From a candidate division KSB1 bacterium (GTDB taxonomy: Bacteria > Zhuqueibacterota > Zhuqueibacteria > Zhuqueibacterales > Zhuqueibacteraceae): a stretch of DNA of 64,000 nt. Location of the stretch: assembly GCA_034506175.1 (NCBI GenBank), contig JAPDQB010000004.1, forward strand, positions 21,894-85,893, read 5' to 3'. This document shows, one piece after another, positions 46,126-54,774 of this stretch (within the stretch, counting starts at the first letter, position 1; every line of letters begins with the position of its first letter). A program made the translations under genes and the position numbers. Below the pieces are notes generated by a model, which saw only the letters and a program-made list of their open reading frames with translations, had not been told where the DNA came from and searched no databases.

Positions 46126-46548
46126 ACGCCAAAGATTATTTTGACCTCGCGCAGAAACTCGCTCAAATGCGCACAGAGGCAGCAATTCGTTCAGCAATCA
46201 GCCGTGGGTATTATGCAGCTTTTCACCTTACAAAGAATTTAGTGGAAGCACTCGGCTTCAATTTGCCAAAAGACGCTGCGGCTCACGATAAGCTTTATCA
46301 CTTGCGCAACAATTCGGGAATTAAATCTGCTGAAGAAGCGGCCGATTGGCTGCGGCGTTTGCGGCAACGCCGGACGCTGGCTGATTACGATTTCAAAAGA
46401 AATGATTTGCACTCTCATCTCGATTGTCAAAAGGATTTGTTGAGGGCGGCTTAGTATTATTGCGTTCTCTGAAAACTACTCGGCAGAACCGTTGCGCGCT
46501 ACGTTAAAAAGCGGCATCACGAATTATATCCAAAAAGTCGGCTCCTAA
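46122..46548 (+). pseudogene. Second copy of the HEPN protein, C-terminal tail lost by frameshift
   Basis: The open part (46122-46454, 110 residues) is a clear paralogue of the HEPN protein at 45238, with AIRSAISRGYYAAFHLTKNL and RQRRTLADYDF. It stops at TAG 46452-46454. A different frame from about 46453 continues with AEPLRATLKSGITNYIQKVG and stops at TAA 46546-46548. This matches the tail KEPLRSQIRNGIREYERKIG of copy 1. A frameshift near 46444-46453 therefore removed the last 30 or so residues. The HEPN core may still fold. kdsD starts 3 bp later. Confidence 0.78.
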
Positions 46549-46551
46549 TCC

Positions 46552-47517
46552 ATGTCCGCAATTCTCGAAAAAGCCCGCGAAGTCATTCGCATCGAAGCTG
46601 AGGCGGTGGCGGCGCTGGAACAGCGCCTCGACGCCAGTTTCGAGCGCGCGGTGGATTTGCTCTTCGACTGCAAGGGCCGCGTCATCGTTTGCGGCATTGG
46701 CAAGAGCGGCATCATCGCGCAGAAGATTGCGGCGACGCTTTCGAGCACGGGCACGGCGGCGATTTTTCTGCACGCCGCCGAGGCAGCGCACGGCGATCTC
46801 GGCATGGTCATGCCCGGCGACGTGGTGATTTGCATTTCCAAAAGCGGCAGCTCGGAAGAATTTTACGCCCTCGTTCCCATTTTAAAAAGATTGGAAACGC
46901 CGATCATCGCGATGACCGGCAACCAGCATTCGCCGCTGGCCGAGCGCGCTGATGTGGTGCTCGACATCAGCGTTGCCAAAGAAGCGTGCCCGCATAATTT
47001 GGCGCCGACGGCGAGCACGACCGCGGCGCTCGTCATGGGCGATGCGCTCGCCGTCGCGTTGGTGGAAAAACGGCATTTCCGCCGCGAAGATTTTGCGCTG
47101 CGCCATCCCGCCGGCGCGCTCGGCAAAAAGCTGTTTTTGCGGATCGATGACGTGATGTATGCCGGCAATAAAATCGCCACCGTTGGCGAAAACGCCACCC
47201 TGGATGAAGTCATCCTTGAAATCACCCGCAAGCGTTTCGGCGGCACCTGTGTGCTTTCATCTGACGGCAAGCTCGTGGGCATTATCACCGACGGCGATTT
47301 GCGCCGCCTGCTCGAGAATCGCCGTTCCATCGATGGCCTCGTTGCCCGCGACATCATGACGCGCGAGCCCAAAACAGTTCACCTCGGCACACTCGCCGCG
47401 CAGGTGCTCGAAATCATGGAAGAGCACGACATCATGCAAATGGTTATCGTCGACGCAGAGCATCGGCCTCACGGCATGGTGCATTTGCACGATTTGTTGA
47501 AGGCTGGTATTCGTTAA
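46552..47517 (+). CDS. kdsD: Arabinose-5-phosphate isomerase
   Basis: Converts ribulose-5-phosphate to arabinose-5-phosphate for Kdo synthesis. An N-terminal SIS sugar-isomerase domain has CGIGKSGIIAQKIAATLSST, ISKSGSSEE and the APTASTTA segment. Two C-terminal CBS domains follow (RFGGTCVLSSDGKLVGIITD and a final MEEHDIMQMVIVD). The 321-residue length matches KdsD/KpsF. It follows the broken HEPN copy by 3 bp, so it is probably still transcribed from the operon promoter through the inserted modules. Confidence 0.95.
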   Translation: MSAILEKAREVIRIEAEAVAALEQRLDASFERAVDLLFDCKGRVIVCGIGKSGIIAQKIAATLSSTGTAAIFLHAAEAAHGDLGMVMPGDVVICISKSGSSEEFYALVPILKRLETPIIAMTGNQHSPLAERADVVLDISVAKEACPHNLAPTASTTAALVMGDALAVALVEKRHFRREDFALRHPAGALGKKLFLRIDDVMYAGNKIATVGENATLDEVILEITRKRFGGTCVLSSDGKLVGIITDGDLRRLLENRRSIDGLVARDIMTREPKTVHLGTLAAQVLEIMEEHDIMQMVIVDAEHRPHGMVHLHDLLKAGIR

Positions 47518-47530
47518 ATTCATTTTACAA

Positions 47531-48172
47531 ATGCTGCACGTATACAAAAAAGTTTTATATTTGGGCTTGGCGGTTTTGTGGCTCGGCTGCCGCTCGCAAG
47601 AGCAGCAGACCATGACGCCGCAGAATTACGAGGGCCCCGACCAGGAGGGTTGGAACAGCCGCATCACGGTGACGAACAATGGCCGCATCTCGGCCATCCT
47701 GCAATATTCGCACATGGAGAAATATTCGAAGCGGCGCGAAGTCAAATTTGATGGCGGCATCATTGTGGATTTCTATAACACGGCCGGCCAGCACACCTCG
47801 AATTTGGTGGCCGAGCGCGGTGTGCTCTACGAAGACAGCAATGATGTCGAGGCCCTGGACAATGTCGTCGTGGTTTCGGACAGCGGCATGACAGTGCGCA
47901 CGCAGCGCTTGCGGTGGGATAATTTGCGGCAGAAAATTGTCTCGAACGATTTTGTCACGATTACGACGGCGCAGCACGATACGCTGCGCGGGAGAGGCTT
48001 TCAGTCCGATCAAAGCTTGAAGCACTGGTCGATTGGCAGGCCGTCGGGCGTCTCGCAAAAGAGGGTTGATCTAATCGGCGGGCGTGAGAACCGTCGTGGC
48101 ACAACCGTTGCGGATTCGTCGGTAATTCGAACGGAGACAAAGCAAGCGCCAGGGCAAGGAGTTCAGCCGTGA
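47531..48172 (+). CDS. lptC: LptC-like LPS transport lipoprotein
   Basis: The bitopic LptC component passes LPS from the LptBFG extractor to LptA. This protein has a hydrophobic N-terminus with a lipobox-like LAVLWLGC, so it may be a lipoprotein rather than having a helix anchor. The domain has repeated short beta strands (REVKFDGGIIVDFYNTAG, VLYEDSNDVEALDNVVV) as in OstA-like jellyrolls, and TLRWDN-like RLRWDNLRQKIVSNDFV. The last 50 residues look disordered. Its stop overlaps the GTG start of the lptA gene. Similarity was judged by pattern and context only. Confidence 0.85.
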   Translation: MLHVYKKVLYLGLAVLWLGCRSQEQQTMTPQNYEGPDQEGWNSRITVTNNGRISAILQYSHMEKYSKRREVKFDGGIIVDFYNTAGQHTSNLVAERGVLYEDSNDVEALDNVVVVSDSGMTVRTQRLRWDNLRQKIVSNDFVTITTAQHDTLRGRGFQSDQSLKHWSIGRPSGVSQKRVDLIGGRENRRGTTVADSSVIRTETKQAPGQGVQP

Positions 48173-49272
48173 AAATGAGTTTTCTGCTTTTGCTGCCGCT
48201 TTTTCTTGCGGGCGCGCTGTTGGCGCAAAGCGAATCCACGGGAAAATTGCGCTTGGTTCATGCCGATTCGGCCATCAGTTATGAGCAAAACGGCCGCCTG
48301 ATTCGCGAGTTGATCGGCAATGTCGCGTTTGCGCAGGATAGCGCGACGATGAGCTGTGATTTTGCGCGTGAAATTCCCGCTGAAAAGAAAACGATTTTCT
48401 CCGGCAACGTGCGCATGCGCGACGGAAAGCGTTGGCTGCGGGCGAATGAGGTGACGCATTTTGAGGATCGCAAAGAGCAACGGGCGGCGGGCAATGTCGT
48501 GCTTGGAGAGGGGCCAAGCGAGCTGCGCGCCGGATTCGTCACTTATTTTCAAAAAAGCAAAATGGCGGTTGCCGACAGTAACGTCGTGCTCACCAACAGT
48601 GAACGGCGTTTGCGGCTCACTTGCGGGCATCTCACCTATCTGCGCGAGAAAGAATACACCGACGCGATGATCAAACCGGTGCTGGTCGAGCATGATTCGC
48701 TGAATCAGGAAACCCTGCGGATTACCGGCGAGCGCATCGAGCTTTTTGACGGCGGCAAGCGCGCCAAAGTTTCGCGGCAAGTGAAAATCACCCGCAGCAA
48801 CAGCCGCGCGGCATGCGGCGAGGCGGAATATTTCCGTGACGCCGAGCGGCTGGAATTGCGCCTCGATCCGGTCGCGTGGCAGGAGAACGACAAGCTGACC
48901 GGCAAGCGCATCGATCTTTTTCTCGACGGCCAGAAATTGATACGCGCGCACGTCGTCGACAGCGCCGAAGTCACTTCGACGATTGATACGCTGAAAGTCG
49001 GGAAGCGCCTCAACACGCTTTCCGGCCAGCAAATTACGATGCTGCTGCGTGATGAAAAAGTCGAAAAAGTCGTGGTCGAAGGCACGGCGACGAGCGTTTA
49101 TCACGTGATCGAGGAAGGCAAAGAGCAGGGCAAGGTGCGCGTGCAGGGCGACAAGATCACACTCTTCGTGGACAATCAAGTTTTGAAACGTGTGATCATC
49201 GAAAGCGACCCGGGCTCTTCGACGGGAAGGTTTTGGCCGGCGGGAACAAAGGAAGAAAGTCCGAGCAAGTGA
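48169..49272 (+). CDS. lptA: LptA/OstA-like periplasmic LPS bridge protein
   Basis: A secreted protein (signal peptide about residues 1-22, ending LLAQS) composed of OstA-type beta strands repeating the pattern 'make, modify, re-tabulate' (NVAFAQDSATMSCDFARE, NVRMRDGKRWLRANEVTHF, NVVLGEGPSELRAGFVTYF). It is longer (367 residues) than enteric LptA (about 185), as in many non-proteobacteria. GTG 48169 follows AAGGAG at 48156-48161. The last 30 codons are duplicated downstream at 50108, beyond the nucleotidyltransferase cassette. lptB and rpoN follow. Confidence 0.88.
   Translation: MKMSFLLLLPLFLAGALLAQSESTGKLRLVHADSAISYEQNGRLIRELIGNVAFAQDSATMSCDFAREIPAEKKTIFSGNVRMRDGKRWLRANEVTHFEDRKEQRAAGNVVLGEGPSELRAGFVTYFQKSKMAVADSNVVLTNSERRLRLTCGHLTYLREKEYTDAMIKPVLVEHDSLNQETLRITGERIELFDGGKRAKVSRQVKITRSNSRAACGEAEYFRDAERLELRLDPVAWQENDKLTGKRIDLFLDGQKLIRAHVVDSAEVTSTIDTLKVGKRLNTLSGQQITMLLRDEKVEKVVVEGTATSVYHVIEEGKEQGKVRVQGDKITLFVDNQVLKRVIIESDPGSSTGRFWPAGTKEESPSK
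49165..49257 (+). repeat. Direct repeat, copy 1: 3' end of lptA
   Basis: About 93 bp inside the end of lptA recur without gaps 943 bp downstream (50108-50200). The core from gtgatcatcgaaagcgaccc to ttttggccggcgg is identical for over 50 bp; the ends diverge. Confidence 0.9.
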
Positions 49273-49337
49273 TTGGAGTGGTTGGGAATATTTGGATTTT
49301 GTGCTGTATTCAAGAGCGCCACTAAACAGAAAGCTTT

Positions 49338-49826
49338 ATGGAAGATCAATTTGAAGATTTTATTAAGGTTCTCGAGGCCTTTGAAAAATATGAAGTCGAT
49401 TACATTTTGATCGGCGGCGTTGCGGTTATCCTGCACGGCATGCAACGCTTGACCCGTGATGTGGATGTTTTCGTCAAGTTCATTCCTGAAAATATTGGTA
49501 AATTAAGAAAGGCGCTCCATTCGATTTACAATGATCCTTCCATCGAAGAAATCACGCTCAGTGAACTGAATGACTATCCGGTTATTCGGTACGGAACGCC
49601 GAACGGGTTTTACATCGATATTATGGCGCGGTTAGGCGAAGTGGCAACGTATGAGAGCTTGAAATATGAAGTGATCGATTATAACGGCATTAAAATTAAG
49701 ATCGCGACGCCGGAGACTTTGTATGAACTCAAAAGGGATACTCTGCGTGACAAAGATAAAATTGATGCGGTGTTTTTACGAGAACTGATTGAAGCGAACA
49801 AAGCAAGCTTACCCAACGAAGAATGA
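49338..49826 (+). CDS. Nucleotidyltransferase-fold protein (cassette between lptA and lptB)
   Basis: 162 residues of the minimal-nucleotidyltransferase superfamily. The key pattern is LIGGVAVILHGMQRLTRDVD: glycine pair, then the DVD metal-binding aspartates. It resembles toxin-like nucleotidyltransferases of AbiEii and MNT families and uncharacterised relatives. A later TPETLYELKR segment is common in such proteins. A small gene follows after 23 bp. The cassette has lower GC than its neighbours and is bracketed by duplicated lptA DNA, so it was probably acquired. Toxin or antitoxin role is inference. Confidence 0.82.
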   Translation: MEDQFEDFIKVLEAFEKYEVDYILIGGVAVILHGMQRLTRDVDVFVKFIPENIGKLRKALHSIYNDPSIEEITLSELNDYPVIRYGTPNGFYIDIMARLGEVATYESLKYEVIDYNGIKIKIATPETLYELKRDTLRDKDKIDAVFLRELIEANKASLPNEE

Positions 49827-49849
49827 TATTATCATTTACAGGAGAGATT

Positions 49850-50098
49850 ATGCCGGTTTACAAATACAAAACTTTTGAAGAAGCTGACAAGGCCTTGTGG
49901 AATTTTTACCCGGATGCGGCGTATTACAGGCAAGTCGCAGCGCTTTGGCGTTTTGCCAATCAACTGAGTCCCATCAAGTATCCGAGTGGAATTTTCAAAT
50001 TTCGCAGCATCGAGGAAGCTAACAGACATAGAGACGAGTTTGAGTTGGCGCATGCAAAAAGAGTGCAAGCAAAATTGATTTCCGCTGGTCGAAAGTAG
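49850..50098 (+). CDS. Small unknown protein paired with the nucleotidyltransferase
   Basis: 82 residues starting MPVYKYKTFEEADKALW, with a Trp/Tyr-rich helix and a basic C-terminus (HAKRVQAKLISAGRK). I do not recognise a family. GGAGAG at 49841-49846 gives a good ribosome-binding site for ATG 49850. The short distance from the nucleotidyltransferase suggests a bicistronic pair such as a toxin-antitoxin module. No DNA-binding motif is obvious. Confidence 0.68.
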   Translation: MPVYKYKTFEEADKALWNFYPDAAYYRQVAALWRFANQLSPIKYPSGIFKFRSIEEANRHRDEFELAHAKRVQAKLISAGRK

Positions 50099-50107
50099 AA
50101 GGCAGCC

Positions 50108-50202
50108 TTCGTTGATAATCAAGTTTTAAAACTTGTGATCATCGAAAGCGACCCGGGCTCTTCGACGGGAAGGTTTTGGCCGGCGGCAACGGCGGAGAAA
50201 TG
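50108..50202 (+). repeat. Direct repeat, copy 2: orphan 3' end of lptA
   Basis: Encodes VDNQVLKLVIIESDPGSSTG and then RFWPAATAEK followed by TGA, equivalent to the LptA C-terminus. It has no start of its own. With copy 1 it brackets the nucleotidyltransferase cassette. Between here and lptB (50364) there is only non-coding DNA. Confidence 0.9.
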
Positions 50203-50363
50203 ACCACGCCCGCTAGCGCGATGCTCCAACGGAAATTTGAATTTTACGCTATGAGAAAAATTTAAATGCGTAAAAGCGCAGAATAAAAATTCAAAAGAAA
50301 AATAATTTTTGCGGGCAAAGATTAAGGCTTGCATTTTTGCGAAGAATCGCTCATATTAGATAA

Positions 50364-51167
50364 ATGCAATTACAAACTGCCGAGTCAGAACTTATAACAA
50401 ACTCGTCACAAGAGCACGTGACGATGGCCCCGACGAATAACGGCGCTTTGCGGTCGGAAGCGCTGGTAAAAATTTACAGCAAGCGCACAGTGGTGAATCG
50501 CGTGTCGATCGAAGTCCGGCAGGGAGAAATCGTGGGTTTGCTGGGGCCGAACGGGGCGGGGAAGACCACAACGTTTTACATGATCACCGGCATGGTGCGC
50601 CCGACCGATGGCCGCATCTTCCTGGACAATGACGACATCACGAATTTGCCGATGTACAAGCGCGCGCGGCTCGGCGTCGGTTATCTCTCGCAAGAGCCGA
50701 GCATCTTTCGCCGGCTCACGGTCGAGCAAAATTTGCTGGCGATCCTCGAAACCCTGCCGATCTCCTCGTCGGAACGGCGACGTCGGCTGGAAGAGCTTTT
50801 GGACGAGTTGAACGTTGCGCATCTCGCGAAAAATTACGCGTACACGCTCTCGGGCGGCGAGCGCCGGCGTGTCGAGATCACCCGCGCGCTGGTGACGAAA
50901 CCGAAATTCATTTTGCTGGACGAGCCTTTCGCCGGCGTCGATCCGATTGCAGTGGAAGACATTCAGGGCATTGTCAAAGGGTTGAAACAGCGCGGCATCG
51001 GCGTGTTGATTACGGATCACAACGTGCATGAGACGCTGTCCATTACCGATCGTGCTTATTTGCTGTACGACGGCACAGTGCTGAAATCCGGCACCGCCGA
51101 ATTTCTTGCCAACGACCCGGAAGCGCGAAAGCTGTACTTGGGAGATAAATTTCGTTTGGATCGCTGA
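50364..51167 (+). CDS. lptB: LptB ATPase of the LPS export ABC transporter
   Basis: Powers LPS extraction with LptF and LptG (not seen in this window). It has Walker [14 protein letters not shown], the Q-loop [12 protein letters not shown], signature [16 protein letters not shown], Walker [14 protein letters not shown] and the H-loop [11 protein letters not shown], all characteristic of LptB. The start is unclear: ATG 50364 gives 267 residues, while ATG 50424 gives 247, closer to the family length; neither has a strong ribosome-binding site. It is followed 17 bp later by rpoN. Confidence 0.95.
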   Translation: MQLQTAESELITNSSQEHVTMAPTNNGALRSEALVKIYSKRTVVNRVSIEVRQGEIVGLLGPNGAGKTTTFYMITGMVRPTDGRIFLDNDDITNLPMYKRARLGVGYLSQEPSIFRRLTVEQNLLAILETLPISSSERRRRLEELLDELNVAHLAKNYAYTLSGGERRRVEITRALVTKPKFILLDEPFAGVDPIAVEDIQGIVKGLKQRGIGVLITDHNVHETLSITDRAYLLYDGTVLKSGTAEFLANDPEARKLYLGDKFRLDR

Positions 51168-51184
51168 ACAGAGGACATTGAATC

Positions 51185-52642
51185 ATGGTCAATATCAGTC
51201 AACGGCTCAGTCAAACGCTCAAGCAATCGCCACAGCAGGTGTTGCTTTCTTCCTTGTTGCAATTGCCGGTTCTCATGCTCGAGCAAAAAATCAAGATGGA
51301 GCTGGAGACCAATCCGCTGCTCGAGCAGGTCGATGAAATGGAGTTGGAACAGGAACAGCTCGAAGACGAGGAGCCGGAAATGGAGCTCGAGCTGAAAGAG
51401 GAAGATAAGAACGGCGAGCTTAAGGAGGAAAAAGACGAGGAGGTCGAGGTCGTCGAGAAAGACGAAATCGACTGGGAGGCCATTGTCGGCGATGAGGAAA
51501 ATTATGAATACCGCGCGCCGCGTGATGACAGCGCCGAGCAATTCGAGCGCCCGGAAGTTGCCAGGGAGACTTTGCAGGAGAATTTGCTCAATCAGTTGCA
51601 CATGCAGAAATTGGATGAAGCGCAGGTGATGATCGGCGAGTATATTATTTGGAACATCAATGAAGATGGTTATCTCTCCTGCTCCGTCGAGCTGATCGCC
51701 CAAAACCTCGGCGTCAGTGTGGAAGAAGTGCAGAAGGTGTTGAAGATCATTCAACACTTCGAGCCGGTGGGAATCGCCGCCCGCCATTTGCAGGAATGTC
51801 TGCTGATTCAACTCGAGGAAAAAGAGCCGCGCCACGAGCTGGCGATTGCGATCATCCGCGACGATTTTGATGATTTCAAAAACAAACGTTACGAAAAAAT
51901 CGCCAAGAAATTGAATATCACGCTCGATCAGATCAAAGAAGCGATTGAGGAGATTACGCGCTTGAATCCCAAACCTGGGGAGGGGTATTTCTCCTATCAC
52001 GAAAACGTCGTCATTCCGGACATCACGGTGGAACGCGACGGCGAAGAGTTCAATATCTTTCTGAATGACTCGAACATCCCGCATTTGCGCATCAACAATC
52101 GCTACAAGAATATTTTGCTGCAAAAGGCCGGCTCGCCGCAGCAGAACAAAGAGGCGAAGGAGTTCGTCAAAAAGCGTTTGGAATCGGCGCGCTGGCTGAT
52201 CAATTCGATTCATCAACGCCGCTTGACGATTTTGAAGGTGATGGAGACAATCATTCAAAAGCAGCGTGAATTTTTCGACAAGGGAAAAGAGTTTATCAAG
52301 CCGATGATCCTGAAGGATATTGCCGAAGAGATCGGTATGGATATTTCCACCGTCTCGCGCGTGACAAACGGCAAATATGTGCAGACCGAACACGGCGTTT
52401 TTGAGCTGAAATATTTTTTCAGTGAGGCAATCAAGAGTGATGACGGTGAGGATGTGTCGAATCGCATGATCAAGGATCTGATCAAGAAAATGATCGAGGC
52501 TGAGGATAAAAAGGACCCGCTGAACGATCAAACCATCGCCGCGAAGCTCAAAGAACAAGGCTACAATGTGGCCCGCCGCACGGTGGCGAAGTACCGTGAG
52601 CAAATGAACATTCCGGTATCACGGTTGCGAAAAGAAATTTGA
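51185..52642 (+). CDS. rpoN: RNA polymerase sigma-54 factor
   Basis: Sigma-54 recognises -24/-12 promoters and needs AAA+ activators. The N-terminal activator region starts LSQTLKQSPQQVLLSSLLQL; an acidic stretch (about residues 45-95) follows. The core-binding region and the C-terminal RpoN box ARRTVAKYREQMNIP are intact. The length of 485 is normal. The lptA-lptB-rpoN order is widespread in Gram-negative bacteria. No clear sigma-54 promoter or enhancer-binding protein was seen in the window. Confidence 0.97.
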   Translation: MVNISQRLSQTLKQSPQQVLLSSLLQLPVLMLEQKIKMELETNPLLEQVDEMELEQEQLEDEEPEMELELKEEDKNGELKEEKDEEVEVVEKDEIDWEAIVGDEENYEYRAPRDDSAEQFERPEVARETLQENLLNQLHMQKLDEAQVMIGEYIIWNINEDGYLSCSVELIAQNLGVSVEEVQKVLKIIQHFEPVGIAARHLQECLLIQLEEKEPRHELAIAIIRDDFDDFKNKRYEKIAKKLNITLDQIKEAIEEITRLNPKPGEGYFSYHENVVIPDITVERDGEEFNIFLNDSNIPHLRINNRYKNILLQKAGSPQQNKEAKEFVKKRLESARWLINSIHQRRLTILKVMETIIQKQREFFDKGKEFIKPMILKDIAEEIGMDISTVSRVTNGKYVQTEHGVFELKYFFSEAIKSDDGEDVSNRMIKDLIKKMIEAEDKKDPLNDQTIAAKLKEQGYNVARRTVAKYREQMNIPVSRLRKEI

Positions 52643-52774
52643 TGTTTGTTGACAAAACGGAATCATCGACGGAATTAACGCTGCCATCGGATAAAGCCGT
52701 TTGGCGGCATATTTTTAACACGACTAAAAATATCCGTTGGTTGATTTTTCATGAATTATAGAGAAACGACATTG

Positions 52775-53347
52775 ATGCAAAGACAATCTTACAACATGTT
52801 TCCTCCGATTCACGCCACCACGATTCTCGGCGTCCGCCACAAGGGCGCTTGCGCCATGGCCGGCGATGGTCAGGTGACCTACGGGGAAACAGTTTTGAAA
52901 ATGAACGCCCGCAAAGTTAGAAAGCTTTATAAAGACACCGTCATTATTGGCTTTGCCGGCGCGGCGGCGGATGCGTTCGCCTTGTTTGAAAAATTCGAGC
53001 AGCGCCTGGAACAATATCGCGGCAATCTCAGCCGCGCCTCGGTGGAACTGGCGAAGGAATGGCGCACCGATCGCTTTTTACGCCGGCTCGAAGCGCAGTT
53101 GGTGGTGATGGACAAAGATAAGTCTTTTGTCATTTCCGGCACCGGCGATGTGATCGAGCCGGATAATGGCATCATTGCCATCGGCTCCGGCGGCGGTTTT
53201 GCGATGGCAGCAGCACGCGCCATGGTGCGTTATTCCAATTTAACCGCGCGGCAAATTGTTGAAGAGAGCATGAACATCACCGCCGACATTTGTATCTATA
53301 CGAACAAGAATCTCGTCATTGAAGAGCTGATTGATAATAATGGATGA
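52775..53347 (+). CDS. hslV: ATP-dependent protease peptidase subunit HslV
   Basis: The threonine peptidase of the HslUV (ClpYQ) complex. A short propeptide is removed to expose the N-terminal Thr of [10 protein letters not shown]. The pattern [31 protein letters not shown] and [15 protein letters not shown] is diagnostic. ATG 52775 is preferred over 52751 because agagaa lies at a better distance, although the propeptide is then still long (about 14 residues). It overlaps hslU by 8 bp, so the subunits are coupled. Confidence 0.95.
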   Translation: MQRQSYNMFPPIHATTILGVRHKGACAMAGDGQVTYGETVLKMNARKVRKLYKDTVIIGFAGAAADAFALFEKFEQRLEQYRGNLSRASVELAKEWRTDRFLRRLEAQLVVMDKDKSFVISGTGDVIEPDNGIIAIGSGGGFAMAAARAMVRYSNLTARQIVEESMNITADICIYTNKNLVIEELIDNNG

Positions 53348-54752
53348 AATGGCGAAACTAACGCCGCGTCAGATCGTGGCGGAATTGGATAAATACATCA
53401 TTGGGCAGAACAACGCCAAACGCTCGGTCGCCATTGCACTGCGCAATCGCTGGCGCCGGCAGAACGTCAGCGAGGGTTTGCGTGAAGAAATCATGCCCAA
53501 CAACATCATTCTCATCGGGCCTACCGGCGTCGGCAAAACTGAAATTGCGCGGCGCTTGTCGCGGCTGGCCAATGCACCCTTTATCAAAGTCGAAGCTTCA
53601 AAATTCACCGAAGTCGGTTACGTCGGACGCGATGTCGAGTCGATTATTCGCGATTTGACCGATCTGGCGGTGTCGATGGTGCGCTCGGAAAAAACGGCCT
53701 CGGTGCAGGAGCAAGCGGAGCAATTGGCGAACGAGCGGCTTTTGGATATTTTATTTCCGCCGCTGAAACCGCGGCGCAGCGAAAACGCCGGTCCGGAAGG
53801 CGAAGACGGAGACAAGTCTGCTGCTCAAAAAGCCGTGAACCAGCCGGATGCGTTGGAGTTGGAAGAGCGGCATCGCCGCACGCGCGAAAAAATGCGCCAA
53901 CAATTGATGGATGGCAAACTCGAAGAGCGCTACGTTGAGCTGGATGTGCCGGCGCAGGATATGCCGATCATGCAAGTGATCTCGCCGATCGGCGTCGAAG
54001 AATTGGGGGTCAACTTGCAGGATTTAATGGGCAATATTTTTCCCAAGAAAATGAAGCGCCGGAAGATGACCGTGGCTGAGGCGCGAAAATATCTCGCGCA
54101 GGAAGAGGCGCAAAAACTCATCGACATGGAGCAAGTGATCAAGGAGGCGATTTCACGCGTCGAAAATTCGGGCATTGTTTTTCTGGACGAAATCGACAAA
54201 ATCGCCGGCGAGAAAAGCCAGGGTGGTCCGGATGTTTCCCGCGAAGGCGTGCAGCGCGATTTGCTGCCGGTGGTGGAAGGCACGAATGTGTTCACGAAGT
54301 ACGGCATGGTCAAAAGCGATCACGTGCTGTTTATCGCCAGCGGCGCCTTTCACGTTTCCAAACCGTCGGATTTGATCCCGGAATTGCAAGGCCGGTTTCC
54401 GATTCGCGTTGAGCTCCAGCCTCTCGAGGCCAAGGATTTCGTGCGCATTCTCACCGAGCCGCAAAACGCGCTGATTAAACAATATTCGGCGCTGCTGGCG
54501 ACGGAAAATGTTGAAATCACCTTTACGCCCGAGGCCGTTGAGGAAATCGCCAGAATTGCTTTTGAAGTCAACGAGCGCACGGAGAACATCGGCGCGCGGC
54601 GCCTGCACACGGTGATGACGACGCTGCTCGAAGACATTCTTTTTGACATGCCTGACGAGAAAATCAGGAAAATCGAAATCACCGCTGAATTCGTGCGGAA
54701 GCGATTGGAAGAGATCGTCAAAGACGAAGATTTGAGCCGGTATATTTTGTAG
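53340..54752 (+). CDS. hslU: ATPase subunit HslU
   Basis: The AAA+ unfoldase of HslUV. It starts [19 protein letters not shown], has Walker [16 protein letters not shown], the family segment [14 protein letters not shown], an intermediate domain with charged helices (about residues 130-240), Walker [13 protein letters not shown], and a C-terminal substrate/HslV-binding tail ending DLSRYIL. 470 residues is typical. ATG 53340 or 53349 are both possible; the overlap with hslV supports translational coupling. Confidence 0.96.
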   Translation: MDEMAKLTPRQIVAELDKYIIGQNNAKRSVAIALRNRWRRQNVSEGLREEIMPNNIILIGPTGVGKTEIARRLSRLANAPFIKVEASKFTEVGYVGRDVESIIRDLTDLAVSMVRSEKTASVQEQAEQLANERLLDILFPPLKPRRSENAGPEGEDGDKSAAQKAVNQPDALELEERHRRTREKMRQQLMDGKLEERYVELDVPAQDMPIMQVISPIGVEELGVNLQDLMGNIFPKKMKRRKMTVAEARKYLAQEEAQKLIDMEQVIKEAISRVENSGIVFLDEIDKIAGEKSQGGPDVSREGVQRDLLPVVEGTNVFTKYGMVKSDHVLFIASGAFHVSKPSDLIPELQGRFPIRVELQPLEAKDFVRILTEPQNALIKQYSALLATENVEITFTPEAVEEIARIAFEVNERTENIGARRLHTVMTTLLEDILFDMPDEKIRKIEITAEFVRKRLEEIVKDEDLSRYIL

Positions 54753-54774
54753 TTTTGGGATGAGGAGTTTGAAG

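Noticed and set aside
43783-46551. kdsC phosphatase expected between kdsA and kdsD
   Set aside because: No HAD-type DxDGTLTD motif appears in any frame there; only the HEPN modules are present.
52649-52677. Promoter TTGACA-17-GAATTA before hslV
   Set aside because: The -35 is perfect but the -10 is poor, and a heat-shock promoter would be expected. Not listed as a feature.
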